A stretch of 35,424 nt of DNA from Bacteroidota bacterium (lineage in GTDB: Bacteria; Bacteroidota; Ignavibacteria; UBA10030; UBA6906). Location: the NCBI GenBank assembly GCA_019637975.1, contig JAHBUR010000037.1, positions 1-35,424 of the forward strand. Reading direction: 5' to 3'. The position numbers and the translations under genes were made by a program. Below are positions 25,145 through 34,294 of this stretch, in pieces; position 1 is the stretch's first letter, and the number at the start of each line of letters is the position of its first letter. Under the pieces are notes generated by a model that saw only the letters and a program-made list of their open reading frames with translations, searched no databases and was not told the origin of the DNA.

Positions 25145-25146
25145 TT

Positions 25147-26277
25147 TCACTTCGTGAGAAGCATCTTTCGCAAAGAGACAAAGTTGCCCGATTGCAGTCT
25201 GTAAAAATAGACCCCACTTGCAAGATTGAGCGCATCGAACTTCGTTTCGAAACTTCCGGCTTCCAGCAATTCATTCACCAACACTTGAACTTCCCGACCA
25301 AGCAGATCATAGACCTTCAACGTTACGTGGCCGGAAACCGGAATCCGGAACTTGATTGTCGTGCTGGGATTGAACGGGTTCGGGTAGTTCTCATCCAACC
25401 GGAACGCCACAGGCAAGGCACTTTCTTGTCCAACATGCGTCGTCGAATTCACTCCGACAATCATCCGGAGGGAGCGGGATGTATAGTCCGAAATGTAGAT
25501 CGTATCTCCGCCGGCGGTCGCTACAATCCCATTGGGATTGTTAAACGTGGCCGTTGCAACGGGACCGTCAGCATTTCCGGCGACGCCTGTTCCTGCAAAC
25601 ACAACTGCGCCGCTTCCGTTTAACGGGACTTTATAGATTCTGTTATCCTGCCATCCTGTGGCGTAAATTGCATTGCCTGATAACGTCATGAAACCGAGCC
25701 AGCCCGGAATGTCGCCGATCTCCTGCAGTCCTGTGCCAGGTACATATCGGAAGATTTTCCCATCATTGAAATTCCCGATGTACAAGACCCCCTGGCCGTC
25801 CCTGACAAGTCCGATGGGCCCGTTCAATAAACCGCCGGAGAGGAAGTCCGATACGCCAAGATTTGTGTCGACCAATGATATCTTGTTTAGATTGTAATGC
25901 GTCACAAGCAGACTCCCATCGCTATTGAACATCAACGTAGCAGGGTCCGTGATGGTTAACAGTGTTGAGCTTGTGCCGGCAGGTGTAATTTTGGAGATGG
26001 AACTGCCAGAGGCGTTCGGGACGTACAAGTCTCCATTCGGCCCGAATGTAATGCCATTGGGACTTGAAAGTCCGCCAGCAAAAATGCTTGCCTGTCCTGT
26101 CGGAGTGATTTTTGTTACTGTTGTACCATAGTAGAGAGACGCGTAAATATTCCCGGCGGCATCGAGCGCGAGGCCGTCATTGAATGTAGAATTGGACACG
26201 ATTGTCGATACCGTTTGCGCTGATGAAACGGTGCAAGCAATCAAGGTTGCAGCAAGAATCTGCCAAGGTCGGGTCAT
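25147..26277 (-). CDS. Secreted NHL-repeat propeller protein with T9SS domain
   Basis: A 376-residue exported protein. A signal peptide (WQILAATLIACTVSSAQ) is followed by an NHL/SMP-30-like six-bladed propeller with repeated turns such as GLALDAAGNIYAS, GITFGPNGDLYVP and GIVATAGGDTIYISD. A C-terminal sorting domain of about 85 residues has ENYPNPFNPSTTIKFRIP, VYDLLGREV and the final SLRKMLLTK. This domain type sends cargo through the type IX secretion system in Bacteroidota relatives. The function of the propeller is unknown. The start is ATG 26275-26277, nine bases after AGGAGG. An in-frame ATG at 26286 directly abuts that site, so it is too close to use. Confidence 0.87.
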   Translation of the reverse strand: MTRPWQILAATLIACTVSSAQTVSTIVSNSTFNDGLALDAAGNIYASLYYGTTVTKITPTGQASIFAGGLSSPNGITFGPNGDLYVPNASGSSISKITPAGTSSTLLTITDPATLMFNSDGSLLVTHYNLNKISLVDTNLGVSDFLSGGLLNGPIGLVRDGQGVLYIGNFNDGKIFRYVPGTGLQEIGDIPGWLGFMTLSGNAIYATGWQDNRIYKVPLNGSGAVVFAGTGVAGNADGPVATATFNNPNGIVATAGGDTIYISDYTSRSLRMIVGVNSTTHVGQESALPVAFRLDENYPNPFNPSTTIKFRIPVSGHVTLKVYDLLGREVQVLVNELLEAGSFETKFDALNLASGVYFYRLQSGNFVSLRKMLLTK

Positions 26278-26418
26278 GCGGTACATCCTCCTGATATTGA
26301 ATTGATTGTTGATCTTCACGGCGCAATGATAGTCAATCAACAGTCGGAAATCGTTCGGGCTTATAATGTCGGACGAGTTCAGGAAAGGATACCACAAAAA
26401 GCCGGGGATTTTCAGCGT

Positions 26419-27519
26419 CTACGAAGTGGAGGACTGTACAAACTCCCGGGGGGTTTGGCTGGTCAGTTTCTTGAAGGCGGTATTAAACGTGGTCTTTGAG
26501 TTGAATCCTGATTCCAGGGCGAGCGCAAACAGGGTCATTGTGGCGAGCTTTTCCTTGGTAGCATTCTTCTTGAATTCATCCACTCGGAATGCATTTACAA
26601 AATCGAAGAAGTTCTTCCCGAACCGCTCGTTAATGAGCCTTGAGAGAAGATGGGGGCTTATCCCCGTCATCGCCGACAGTTCTTGAAGCGTTAGTTTTGG
26701 TTCAAGGTAGGGTTTTCTCTCTCTCATCACTCCTTCCAATACCGACGCGAGCATTTCGACATTCTCCATACCTCCCGTTTTTACCCCCGCCCTGACCTGA
26801 GGCTCGAACGTGTTGAATACTTCCGGATTGCGGAGGATATAATACCCCAATCCGATAATCAGCACCGAAAGGCTGATCCAGACGAGATGGTAGCCGGCGA
26901 AACTGTGCAGCGCCTCCGGGCCGAGGAACCGGAGAACAAAGCTGACTGACCAGAAAAACACGCCGACAAATGTTATCCCGAGAAGGACCTTGTAGAAGGC
27001 GATTTGCGGCAAGGTCGAGCTGTTCTCGTAACTGCCTTTCTGATATGACCTCAGGAGCTTAAGATTCATCACCAGATAGAAGTAGTTCTGACAAATTGCA
27101 ATCAACTCCAATCCATAGAAGACATTCTGCAATCGCACGCTTTGTTCGACAAACCCCTCCCTGTCCAGAAACATAAAGGGAAGGATGAGTACCACGAACG
27201 CGAAGAGGGGAAGAAAGTGTGCCCAGATACTGATGCGTTGATATGAAGTGATACCAAAGAGTTTCACAAAGTACAGATAGAGAAGCGGGCCGTAGAAGAA
27301 GATGACCAAGTCTCCCACAAACAACGCCTTGAACAGGAATAGTGTTGGCTGACTTGCCGTGTACGCATAGCGCCCGAGAAGCGCTACAGAAATGAGAAGG
27401 ATGAAAATGGCGGCAATGTTGTTCGCTTCCTTGTTTCCCCTTTTGAGACCGAGAATGGAGAAGAAGAGGATGATCCCCTGCAGAGCGCCAAGGAGTATGA
27501 GAATTGACAGCAAACTCAT
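26419..27519 (-). CDS. Membrane-bound AraC-family transcription regulator
   Basis: A 366-residue protein with seven or so hydrophobic helices (LSILILLGALQGIILFFSIL first, LVWISLSVLIIGLGYYIL last) covering about residues 1-235. The AraC DNA-binding domain lies at ~255-366, with LTLQELSAMTGISPHLLSRL as first HTH and LALESGFNSKTTFNTAFKKL as second, ending TPREFVQ. It is a one-component membrane sensor-regulator of a layout common in Bacteroidota; the signal is unknown. The start was taken at ATG 27517-27519, which places the first helix at the N-terminus; the long frame to 27765 would run through a terminator and the next gene's 3' end. It lies among secreted-protein genes and may control them. 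Confidence 0.86.
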   Translation of the reverse strand: MSLLSILILLGALQGIILFFSILGLKRGNKEANNIAAIFILLISVALLGRYAYTASQPTLFLFKALFVGDLVIFFYGPLLYLYFVKLFGITSYQRISIWAHFLPLFAFVVLILPFMFLDREGFVEQSVRLQNVFYGLELIAICQNYFYLVMNLKLLRSYQKGSYENSSTLPQIAFYKVLLGITFVGVFFWSVSFVLRFLGPEALHSFAGYHLVWISLSVLIIGLGYYILRNPEVFNTFEPQVRAGVKTGGMENVEMLASVLEGVMRERKPYLEPKLTLQELSAMTGISPHLLSRLINERFGKNFFDFVNAFRVDEFKKNATKEKLATMTLFALALESGFNSKTTFNTAFKKLTSQTPREFVQSSTS

Positions 27520-27613
27520 GGAAATAAATCCCGAATAATGGTTGAAGTGGGTGAACGAATCTTCTTCAAAGACAGCGAGAAGATAGAGAAATTGGCAAGG
27601 TTTGGCAAGCAGC

Positions 27614-27650
27614 AAAAAAGGCAGCGCCCTGACGGAGGGCCAGGGCGCTG
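27614..27650 (-). terminator. Rho-independent terminator after the 595-residue gene
   Basis: On the minus strand CAGCGCCCTG pairs perfectly with CAGGGCGCTG across a nine-base loop, then CC and six T follow. It lies 21 bases after the stop at 27672 and separates that gene from the AraC gene downstream. Confidence 0.9.
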
Positions 27651-27671
27651 ATATCAATACATGATGTGCAG

Positions 27672-29459
27672 CTACTTTGTTAGAAGCATTTTCTTTGCTG
27701 AGATGTGCACTCCCGCTCGCATGGAGTAGAAATATACACCGCTTGAAAACCCCGCGGCATCCCACGCCACTTCGTACGTTCCGGGCTGCTTCGCCTCACT
27801 CACGAGTGTTGCGACTTTCCTGCCAAGGATATCGTACACTGCCAACTCCACAAACTCAAGACTCGCAACTCTAAACTCAATTCTCGTGCTCGGATTGAAC
27901 GGATTGGGATAGTTCTGCGAGAGTTCAAATGATTGCGGAAGTTCTGCAGACGATTCACCGACACCGACAACAACAATCCCCTGCCCTTCAGTCACCGTGT
28001 ACCGGTTGTTGACGGCAACATTGGTAAACGACTGTTGTAATCCCCGCGGCCACTCGATTCTCAACGTATCAATGACAGTCGCATTGCCAAACCCGAAGTG
28101 TACGTTCAGCATGTTCATCCCGTCGAACGAATTCTGACTCGATATTTCACGCACCTGCCACACGGGAGTTCCATTGATAATGGCACGTGCTCGCACTTTC
28201 GCCCCGATTGCGGACCGGTTGGACATCACGCCAACGAGACGGATATTGACCCAGGAGTTTCCGTTGCTCAGGTCGTTCCGGAACAGCCCGCGGGCGCCGC
28301 TTGCTCCTGTAATCATCAGGTCGATGTCGCCATCGTTATCGTAATCACCCGCAGCCGCCCCACGGTGTTGTCCGTTCACCGAAACTACTGACAGAGTGTC
28401 GACCCGCGTAAATGTGCCGTTGCCGTTGTTCCGGTAGTAGCGATTCGGCTGGTTGGCTTCATTCGTGACGAGGCAATCGAGGTCACCGTCGTTGTCGAAA
28501 TCCGCCCAGACATTTGCCAGCGAGACGCCGATATCGGAGGCAATCGAGCCAACCTGCGCAAACGTCATGCGCGTGAACGTGCCTCCATCGTTGCGGTACA
28601 GGTTGTTCGGGATCGTCGAATTGTAGTTCGTAAGATACGCATCGAAGTCGCCGTCGTTGTCATAGTCGATCCAATTCCATATCTGGCCGTCGACAGGATC
28701 GGTCGCAATCGGGGAAGTCGTGATGCGTGTGAACGATGCGTTCGAGGTTTCCGTCAGCCAGTTGCGATACAGATTATCGGGGGCGAGTGTTCCATTCGCG
28801 GGCCCGCTGCCGATGAAGAGGTCGATGTCGCCGTCGTTATCGTAATCCGACCAGGAAGGCACCGTGTAAGGCCCCAATCCCATCGTGATCACTGTGCTAT
28901 CGATCCTGGCGAATGCCCCGTTGCCGTTGTTTCTGAAGAGTCGGTTCGTACTGTCGATTCCGGCAAACCCGTTCGCTGCCGCGATCACCAGATCGACGAA
29001 GCCGTCATTGTCGTAGTCTCCCCACGCACACGCCCATCCCTTGTTGCGAAGAGTGTCGCCAATCTCGCCTGTTGTGATTTTTGTGAACACACCGCCGCCA
29101 TCGTTCCTGTACAGAAAAGATCCGCGCGGGTTGCCTGCGGCGATGAAGCAATCAATGTCGCCGTCGTTGTCATAATCCGCCCACGAGTTCCCCAATGCGG
29201 CTCCCTGGAAAGTGATCGCATTCGGCAGCCCGATGAAGTTCCCGTTGCCGATGTTTTGATACAACTGACGTCGTGTGACGAACATATCCAGAAGCCCGTC
29301 ATTGTTGAAGTCAATCCAGCTTGCGCCCTCGTACGCAGCTTGCGCCGGGTCGGTGACAATCGGGTTTGTCGGGTCGGTCACCTGGACGAAAGTCTGCGCG
29401 ATCCCCGCCGCAGTAACCCTGAGTATGCATCCAACGGTCAAGAGTATCCATAGCTTCAT
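27672..29459 (-). CDS. Secreted FG-GAP/ASPIC repeat protein with T9SS domain (1)
   Basis: A 595-residue exported protein. The signal is in MKLWILLTVGCILRVTAAG. Seven FG-GAP/VCBS-type blades follow, each carrying a calcium-loop motif such as WADYDNDGDIDCF, WIDYDNDGDFDAY or AGDYDNDGDIDLM. Residues ~415-490 match an ASPIC/UnbV domain (VMSNRSAIGAKVRARA, VHFGFGNATVIDTLRIEWP). The C-terminal ~85 residues form a T9SS sorting domain (QNYPNPFNPSTRIEF, YDILGRKV, ISAKKMLLTK). Such CRTAC1-like proteins are thought to act in extracellular binding or adhesion; the ligand is unknown. The start has AGGAGG five bases before ATG, and a strong terminator follows the stop. It is a paralogue of the gene at 29506-31299. 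Confidence 0.92.
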   Translation of the reverse strand: MKLWILLTVGCILRVTAAGIAQTFVQVTDPTNPIVTDPAQAAYEGASWIDFNNDGLLDMFVTRRQLYQNIGNGNFIGLPNAITFQGAALGNSWADYDNDGDIDCFIAAGNPRGSFLYRNDGGGVFTKITTGEIGDTLRNKGWACAWGDYDNDGFVDLVIAAANGFAGIDSTNRLFRNNGNGAFARIDSTVITMGLGPYTVPSWSDYDNDGDIDLFIGSGPANGTLAPDNLYRNWLTETSNASFTRITTSPIATDPVDGQIWNWIDYDNDGDFDAYLTNYNSTIPNNLYRNDGGTFTRMTFAQVGSIASDIGVSLANVWADFDNDGDLDCLVTNEANQPNRYYRNNGNGTFTRVDTLSVVSVNGQHRGAAAGDYDNDGDIDLMITGASGARGLFRNDLSNGNSWVNIRLVGVMSNRSAIGAKVRARAIINGTPVWQVREISSQNSFDGMNMLNVHFGFGNATVIDTLRIEWPRGLQQSFTNVAVNNRYTVTEGQGIVVVGVGESSAELPQSFELSQNYPNPFNPSTRIEFRVASLEFVELAVYDILGRKVATLVSEAKQPGTYEVAWDAAGFSSGVYFYSMRAGVHISAKKMLLTK

Positions 29460-29505
29460 GTACGCCTCCTATTGTTTTCTTTGAATAGTGAATCTTCCAC
29501 AACAC

Positions 29506-31299
29506 CTAACGAGTGAGCAGCGCCTTCACCGTCTGCGTAAATCCGTTTGCCCTTGCCCGTATGTAATAAACACCCGATGCAGCCGTCAATCCATTCTTGT
29601 TCAATCCGTCCCAAGTAGTGGAGTGTTCACCCGGCTCAAATTCTCCGTCAACCAGCCGTCGGAGTTCCTGTCCCAGTTGGTTATGAACAGCAACGAGAAC
29701 ATGGGACCTGCCCGTCAATCCAAACCGGAGAGTCGTCGTGGGATTGAACGGATTGGGGTAGTTCTGGTGCAGTTCAAATCCTTCCGGCTTTTGCTGATTG
29801 GGTGAGGATAGACCGCTGAGCCCGCCACCTTCAATGATTGTGACAATCCTGTTGGGGAGGACATCGATGAAGTAATCGGTCTGGCCTGATGGCCACTCGA
29901 CGGTAATTGAATCAACAACCGAAGCGTTGCCGAAGCCAACATGCAGGAGGAGATTCTGGCTGTTGTATCCTGTCTGCGCGGCGACTTCGCGCATTTGCCA
30001 CGCCGGCAATCCGGCGACAGTCGCCTTGAGTCTGACTTTTGTCCCAATTGCCGATGTGTTCGACGCCGTGCCTACGCATTTGATGGTGAGCCATGAATTC
30101 GAGTTGCCGTTGTTCTTGTAAAGAAAATCCCGCTGATTCAACCGGTTGGCGACGAAGAGATCGAGCGCACCGTCATTGTCATAGTCGGCGGCCGAACATC
30201 CGAACGAATTCGCGATTGTATTGACGATCTCTCCTGTCGTAACTTTGGAGAAAGCAAACGCCGGCGGACCGGAGTTCAGGTAGAGAAAATCAGCCCCGCC
30301 ATCATTCGCAACAAAGAGGTCAAGATCGCCATCGTTGTCCACATCGGCCCAGACGCTTCCAATCGAGTTGCCGCCGCCGTTCGAGACAATACCGGTGTCG
30401 ATAGGTACGAGAGAGAAGTCCGGCGGGCCGCTGTTGCGGTACAGAATGTTGTTCTGCCCGAGGAAGTTTGCGACAAACAGGTCGAGGTAACCGTCGTTGT
30501 TGAAGTCTCCCCAACTGGCACCGAGTGTCGCGCGCGCATCGAGGAGTGTTGTCCGGACAAAATACCCGTTGCCATGATTCGTGAACAGATAGTCGTTCTG
30601 GCCTCCGGCATTGCCAAGAAAGAAATCCGGCTTGCGGTCGTTGTTGTAGTCGGCCCAAACGCCGGCAATGGAAAAATTGCTGCCGTCCTGCACAATTGTC
30701 CCGGTATCCGCACGCGTGAACGTATATGTCGGCGGGCCGCCATTGTAGTAGAGAAAATTATCGGCCTGAAAATTCACCACAAAGAGATCGAGGTGGCCGT
30801 CGTTGTTGATATCCACCCACGAACTGCTGTTGGAGTTTGCAAGATCCGTGGCCGGGCTTCCGGTTGTGACTTTCACAAACGACGTATCACCGTCGCCGAC
30901 GTAGAGAAAATTGCCGAACAGCGGCCCCGATGCCGGCTGACGGTTGGTGATAAACAAGTCCAGGTTTCCATCGTTGTTGAAATCTCCCAATGTTCCGCCG
31001 ATGGACGAGCCGCCATCCGCAATCACCGGCCCCGTGGTCAGTTTTGTAAAGCCGCCGTTGCGATTGTTCAGGTAGAGGCCGTTCTGTTGGTCGGTGAGAT
31101 TGCCGTGCGGCACAAAGATGTCCAGGAACCCATCGTTGTTGAAGTCACCCCAACTTCCACCGCCGCTTTCGAATTCATCGGTGACAAGAGGGTTCGAAGG
31201 ATCCGTGATTTTGGTGAATGTCTGCGCGGAGATCGATGTTGCAATCAACATGCCGCCGGCTGTTGCCAACAGGTTGAGAATGCCCTTGCTCCTTTTCAT
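29506..31299 (-). CDS. Secreted FG-GAP/ASPIC repeat protein with T9SS domain (2)
   Basis: A 597-residue paralogue of the preceding protein. It has a signal peptide (ILNLLATAGGMLIATSISAQ), then TFTKITDPSNPLVTD, close to TFVQVTDPTNPIVTD of its neighbour. There are seven FG-GAP blades such as WGDFNNDGFLDIF, WVDINNDGHLDLF and WADVDNDGDLDLF. An ASPIC/UnbV domain follows (TASNTSAIGTKVRLKA, LLHVGFGNASVVDSITVEWP). The C-terminal T9SS domain has HQNYPNPFNPTTTLRF and ends TVKALLTR. The start was taken at ATG 31297-31299, which gives the signal peptide at once; the 53 residues of the longer frame lack export features. Only a weak AAGGGA stands upstream. Blade 4 reads NNDRKPD, so its calcium loop is probably weak. 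Confidence 0.9.
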   Translation of the reverse strand: MKRSKGILNLLATAGGMLIATSISAQTFTKITDPSNPLVTDEFESGGGSWGDFNNDGFLDIFVPHGNLTDQQNGLYLNNRNGGFTKLTTGPVIADGGSSIGGTLGDFNNDGNLDLFITNRQPASGPLFGNFLYVGDGDTSFVKVTTGSPATDLANSNSSSWVDINNDGHLDLFVVNFQADNFLYYNGGPPTYTFTRADTGTIVQDGSNFSIAGVWADYNNDRKPDFFLGNAGGQNDYLFTNHGNGYFVRTTLLDARATLGASWGDFNNDGYLDLFVANFLGQNNILYRNSGPPDFSLVPIDTGIVSNGGGNSIGSVWADVDNDGDLDLFVANDGGADFLYLNSGPPAFAFSKVTTGEIVNTIANSFGCSAADYDNDGALDLFVANRLNQRDFLYKNNGNSNSWLTIKCVGTASNTSAIGTKVRLKATVAGLPAWQMREVAAQTGYNSQNLLLHVGFGNASVVDSITVEWPSGQTDYFIDVLPNRIVTIIEGGGLSGLSSPNQQKPEGFELHQNYPNPFNPTTTLRFGLTGRSHVLVAVHNQLGQELRRLVDGEFEPGEHSTTWDGLNKNGLTAASGVYYIRARANGFTQTVKALLTR

Positions 31300-31349
31300 T
31301 CTTTTTCCCTTCAAGGTTAAGATACCGTTGTGCCAATGAATAGACGCAG

Positions 31350-33980
31350 CTATCTCGTGAGTACAATCCTGACTGTTGTACTGAACCCATCGGTTCTTCC
31401 GCGAACGTAGTACACACCTGATGAGACCGGCAATCCGTTTCTGTTCATCCCATCCCACACCAAAGAATGCTCCCCTTGCTGAACATCTCCATCAACAAGG
31501 CGTCGGATTTCCTGTCCGAGTTGGTTGTGGATTGTAATAAGAACCCGGGATTCGCCTCGGAGCTCAAAGCGAATCGTTGTCGAAGGATTGAACGGATTGG
31601 GATAGTTCTGATGCAATCGGAAGCCGGCAGGCAATTCTGCTGCATTGCCCTCTCCCGCCGATGTCACGCCCGCGTCAAGGGCTTTTGTTTTCCATGCGCC
31701 GCGCCCGAGCGTCGAGATCCGCAGCGTTCTATCGAGCGGGTGGTAGTGTATGTCCGTCGCATACACGAGCGGCAGTTCATCGTTGAACTCAAACCATTCC
31801 GCACCGCCGTTCGTCGTTGCAAACACCCCGAGGTCTGTGGCAACATAAAGGTGGTTCGATGAGTACGGACTGACGGCAATGGCGCCCATCGTCACATCAG
31901 GGAGGTTTGAGGTGATATCAACCCAGGTGTCGCCAAAATCCGTTGACTTCTTTATATGGTCTTGATTCACAGAGGCGCTATTGCGAACCGCATACAGTGT
32001 TCCCGATACTGACGGATCGACTTCAAGATCAACAACTCTCCACGACGGGATAGAAGGGTGTGTAATTGGAGTCCACCCCGTTCCGCCGTCTGTACTTCTC
32101 CAGACTGTCCAGGCGGTGTTTGTGTAGGAGTGCGCATAAAACAGATCCGGATTCTGCTGGTCTATGGCGATCGTCCTGACGTTCGGAACATCGGCGATCG
32201 GGCTCCAGAGCGAACCGCCGTTCGTTGTCCTGAAGATTTTTGTGACGCCGGAACAGTACAGAACATTCGGATCAAGCGGATGCATGACGAGCGGGGCGAC
32301 AATCGGACCGGACTCCGCCATGCCGTTGTTGATAGGAAACGTGTTCGTCCGCCAGTTGGACCCGCCCGTTGTCGACTTGTTGTGATACCCGAAGAAGAAA
32401 TCGCCGTAAAAGATATTTGTATTCGTTGGGTGAATGATGACCGCCATACCGTCATTGGCTGACCACCTGTACCAACGTGTATTTCCACCGGAAGAGTTGA
32501 GCCACTGAAGTCCGTGATCCTGGAATCCTGCAATCACAAGATTTGTGTCGGAAGGCGCACTGGCAATCTTGTAAAGTTGCCCGGTAACCAGGTCTTTGTT
32601 GACTTTATTCCACCACAATCCTCCGTTCGTCGACTTCTGCACTCCGCCGTCGTTGAACACGTAGATTGTGTTCGGATTGGTTGGATCGAAACCAATATCC
32701 CATTGGTCAACATACGTGAGGCCCGCGTTGCTGTATTGCAGACCGTTCGATGTCCAATCGTGCCACGTCCAACTTGCACCGCCGTCGCTCGACCTGAACA
32801 ACCGGATGCCTCCGAAGAACAACAGATCCGGATTGTCCGGCGAAACACCCAGAACATTGTTGAGCCATCCTTGACACACGTTCGTGTTTGGTGGAGGATA
32901 ACAGAAGACGTTCGGCGTACCCGCCAGCAGATTCCATGAGTCTCCGCCATTTGTGGATTTGTACAATCCAAGCAAGCTGCTATTCGACGCGCCTGAGAGT
33001 CCCGCGTAAAGAACGGAGGGAACCGAATGACACATGGCGAGACTCGTCAAACCGATTGTCGCTCCGACCGGCAAGCCATTCTCCATGCGCGCCCAGGATG
33101 CTCCAGCATCTGTTGTCCGGTAGATGCCGTCCGCCTGAAGCGCTGCGTACATGATGTTTGGCGAAGCAGGATTCACAAGAATTGTCGAAGCCCGACCGGT
33201 TCTTATCTGCGACCACGTGTCTCCCTCGTCGGTTGACTTCCATATACCATTGGTCGCAGCAAGGTACACGGTGTTTGCATCGCTCGGGTGCCATGCGAAA
33301 CCAAACATTCCAACGCCGGCACTTGGCGACACCGAGAAGCCTGTCGGTAGCCACGTTATTCCGCGGTCGGTCGATTTCAAAACGCCGACTCCGGGGGCGA
33401 GTGAAAACCCGAATTGTTCAAAGATCCCCGTGCCCAGCAGCATCACGTTTCGATTCGTCGGTTTGATGGCGATACAGGAAACGTACAGCGAGGGAAGTTC
33501 ATCCGTCATTGCTTCCCACGCTTCGCCCCCGTTGGTCGTACGCCACAATCCTCCCGAACCCGCTCCCGCCCAGAGCGTTTGGCTGTCCGTCGGGTCGAAC
33601 GCGTGGCAAATCATTCTGCCCGCCATCGAGTCAATCGTGTTCGGGCCGATGCTCTGCCATTGTGCCGCGGGTCTCGTGCCGCCCTTCTGCAGTTCCTCGT
33701 ACCTGAACCGGCGGAACTCGTTCCACCTTCGTTCTTCATCCACAATTCCGTCATCGTTCTTCTTCATTTCGTACAGCCATTTCAACCTGAGGTAGGGATA
33801 GTAGCCCGTTCCCTTCATATCCTCCGGCTTGATTCCTTTCGAGAAGAAGTTCCGCTCATAGAACTCATCCCAGTATCGAACTGCCTGCTCACCATTTCTT
33901 GGAACGTCCGGGACGAATTGGGCCAGTGCAATTGGTGCAGGAAATGATGAAATGGCAAGAATGAAGATGAAAGAACGCAT
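31350..33980 (-). CDS. Secreted BNR/sortilin-type propeller protein with T9SS domain
   Basis: An 876-residue exported protein. A signal peptide (SFIFILAISSFPAPIALAQ) precedes a region containing NFFSKGIKPEDMKGTGYYPY. A VPS10/BNR-type beta-propeller then covers about residues 105-780. At least nine Asp-box-like motifs are visible, among them STDEGDTW, TTDAGASW, STNGGDSW, SSDGGASW, STDGGTGW, STDFGDTW and TTNGGAEW. The C-terminal T9SS domain has HQNYPNPFNPSTTIRFEL, HNQLGQEIRRLVDGD and ends TVRIVLTR. No glycosidase residues can be assigned, so enzymatic activity is not implied. GAGGTGG stands just before the ATG. It lies 50 bases upstream of the second FG-GAP gene and may be cotranscribed with it. 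Confidence 0.91.
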   Translation of the reverse strand: MRSFIFILAISSFPAPIALAQFVPDVPRNGEQAVRYWDEFYERNFFSKGIKPEDMKGTGYYPYLRLKWLYEMKKNDDGIVDEERRWNEFRRFRYEELQKGGTRPAAQWQSIGPNTIDSMAGRMICHAFDPTDSQTLWAGAGSGGLWRTTNGGEAWEAMTDELPSLYVSCIAIKPTNRNVMLLGTGIFEQFGFSLAPGVGVLKSTDRGITWLPTGFSVSPSAGVGMFGFAWHPSDANTVYLAATNGIWKSTDEGDTWSQIRTGRASTILVNPASPNIMYAALQADGIYRTTDAGASWARMENGLPVGATIGLTSLAMCHSVPSVLYAGLSGASNSSLLGLYKSTNGGDSWNLLAGTPNVFCYPPPNTNVCQGWLNNVLGVSPDNPDLLFFGGIRLFRSSDGGASWTWHDWTSNGLQYSNAGLTYVDQWDIGFDPTNPNTIYVFNDGGVQKSTNGGLWWNKVNKDLVTGQLYKIASAPSDTNLVIAGFQDHGLQWLNSSGGNTRWYRWSANDGMAVIIHPTNTNIFYGDFFFGYHNKSTTGGSNWRTNTFPINNGMAESGPIVAPLVMHPLDPNVLYCSGVTKIFRTTNGGSLWSPIADVPNVRTIAIDQQNPDLFYAHSYTNTAWTVWRSTDGGTGWTPITHPSIPSWRVVDLEVDPSVSGTLYAVRNSASVNQDHIKKSTDFGDTWVDITSNLPDVTMGAIAVSPYSSNHLYVATDLGVFATTNGGAEWFEFNDELPLVYATDIHYHPLDRTLRISTLGRGAWKTKALDAGVTSAGEGNAAELPAGFRLHQNYPNPFNPSTTIRFELRGESRVLITIHNQLGQEIRRLVDGDVQQGEHSLVWDGMNRNGLPVSSGVYYVRGRTDGFSTTVRIVLTR

Positions 33981-34056
33981 CTACCACCTCAATTTGAAGT
34001 GAACGATGAAACAGAGCAGGTTGGCCTATTGTACTGAGATTGACTGCGGGAAGTTA

Positions 34057-34073
34057 TCCCCCTGTTTGGGGGA
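34057..34073 (-). other. Short GC hairpin in the leader of the BNR gene
   Basis: A perfect TCCCCC / GGGGGA stem with a five-base loop, about 77 bases before the BNR gene start on the minus strand. No T-run follows; it may be a 5' leader structure. Confidence 0.3.
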
Positions 34074-34248
34074 AATTGTCGCGATGGGAGATCAGCGCGT
34101 CAAATCAATCAGCGAGTTCGTGTTTGTCAACAATTGGCAGGTTGAAACTCCTCACGATTCAGGCCTTCTCAGTGACTTTGTAATCTTCGCGAACGGGAAA
34201 GAGAATACTATCAGACAATATGAAATGGAGTGCGGAAGGAAGCACTGA

Positions 34249-34266
34249 GCGGGATTCGGCTCCCGC
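34249..34266 (-). terminator. Weak terminator-like hairpin after the serine hydrolase
   Basis: GCGGGA pairs with TCCCGC over six base pairs with a six-base loop, 29 bases past the stop at 34295 on the minus strand. No T-run follows, so the call rests on position. Confidence 0.3.
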
Positions 34267-34294
34267 GTCCTGAAGATGAATCTACGGCATTGTG

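Larger units (their letters stand above)
33981..34294. other. 314-base intergenic region
   Basis: This region holds the 5' side of the BNR gene and the 3' side of the serine hydrolase gene, both on the minus strand. Two short hairpins are visible (34057-34073 and 34249-34266). A plus-strand frame of 80 codons (34006-34248) has no good ribosome site and no recognisable protein features, so I do not call it a gene. Confidence 0.45.

Noticed and set aside
34006-34248. 80-codon plus-strand frame in the gap between the BNR and serine hydrolase genes
   Set aside because: It has only a weak ribosome site and no recognisable features, and sits where the BNR leader should be. Conservation would be needed to accept it.
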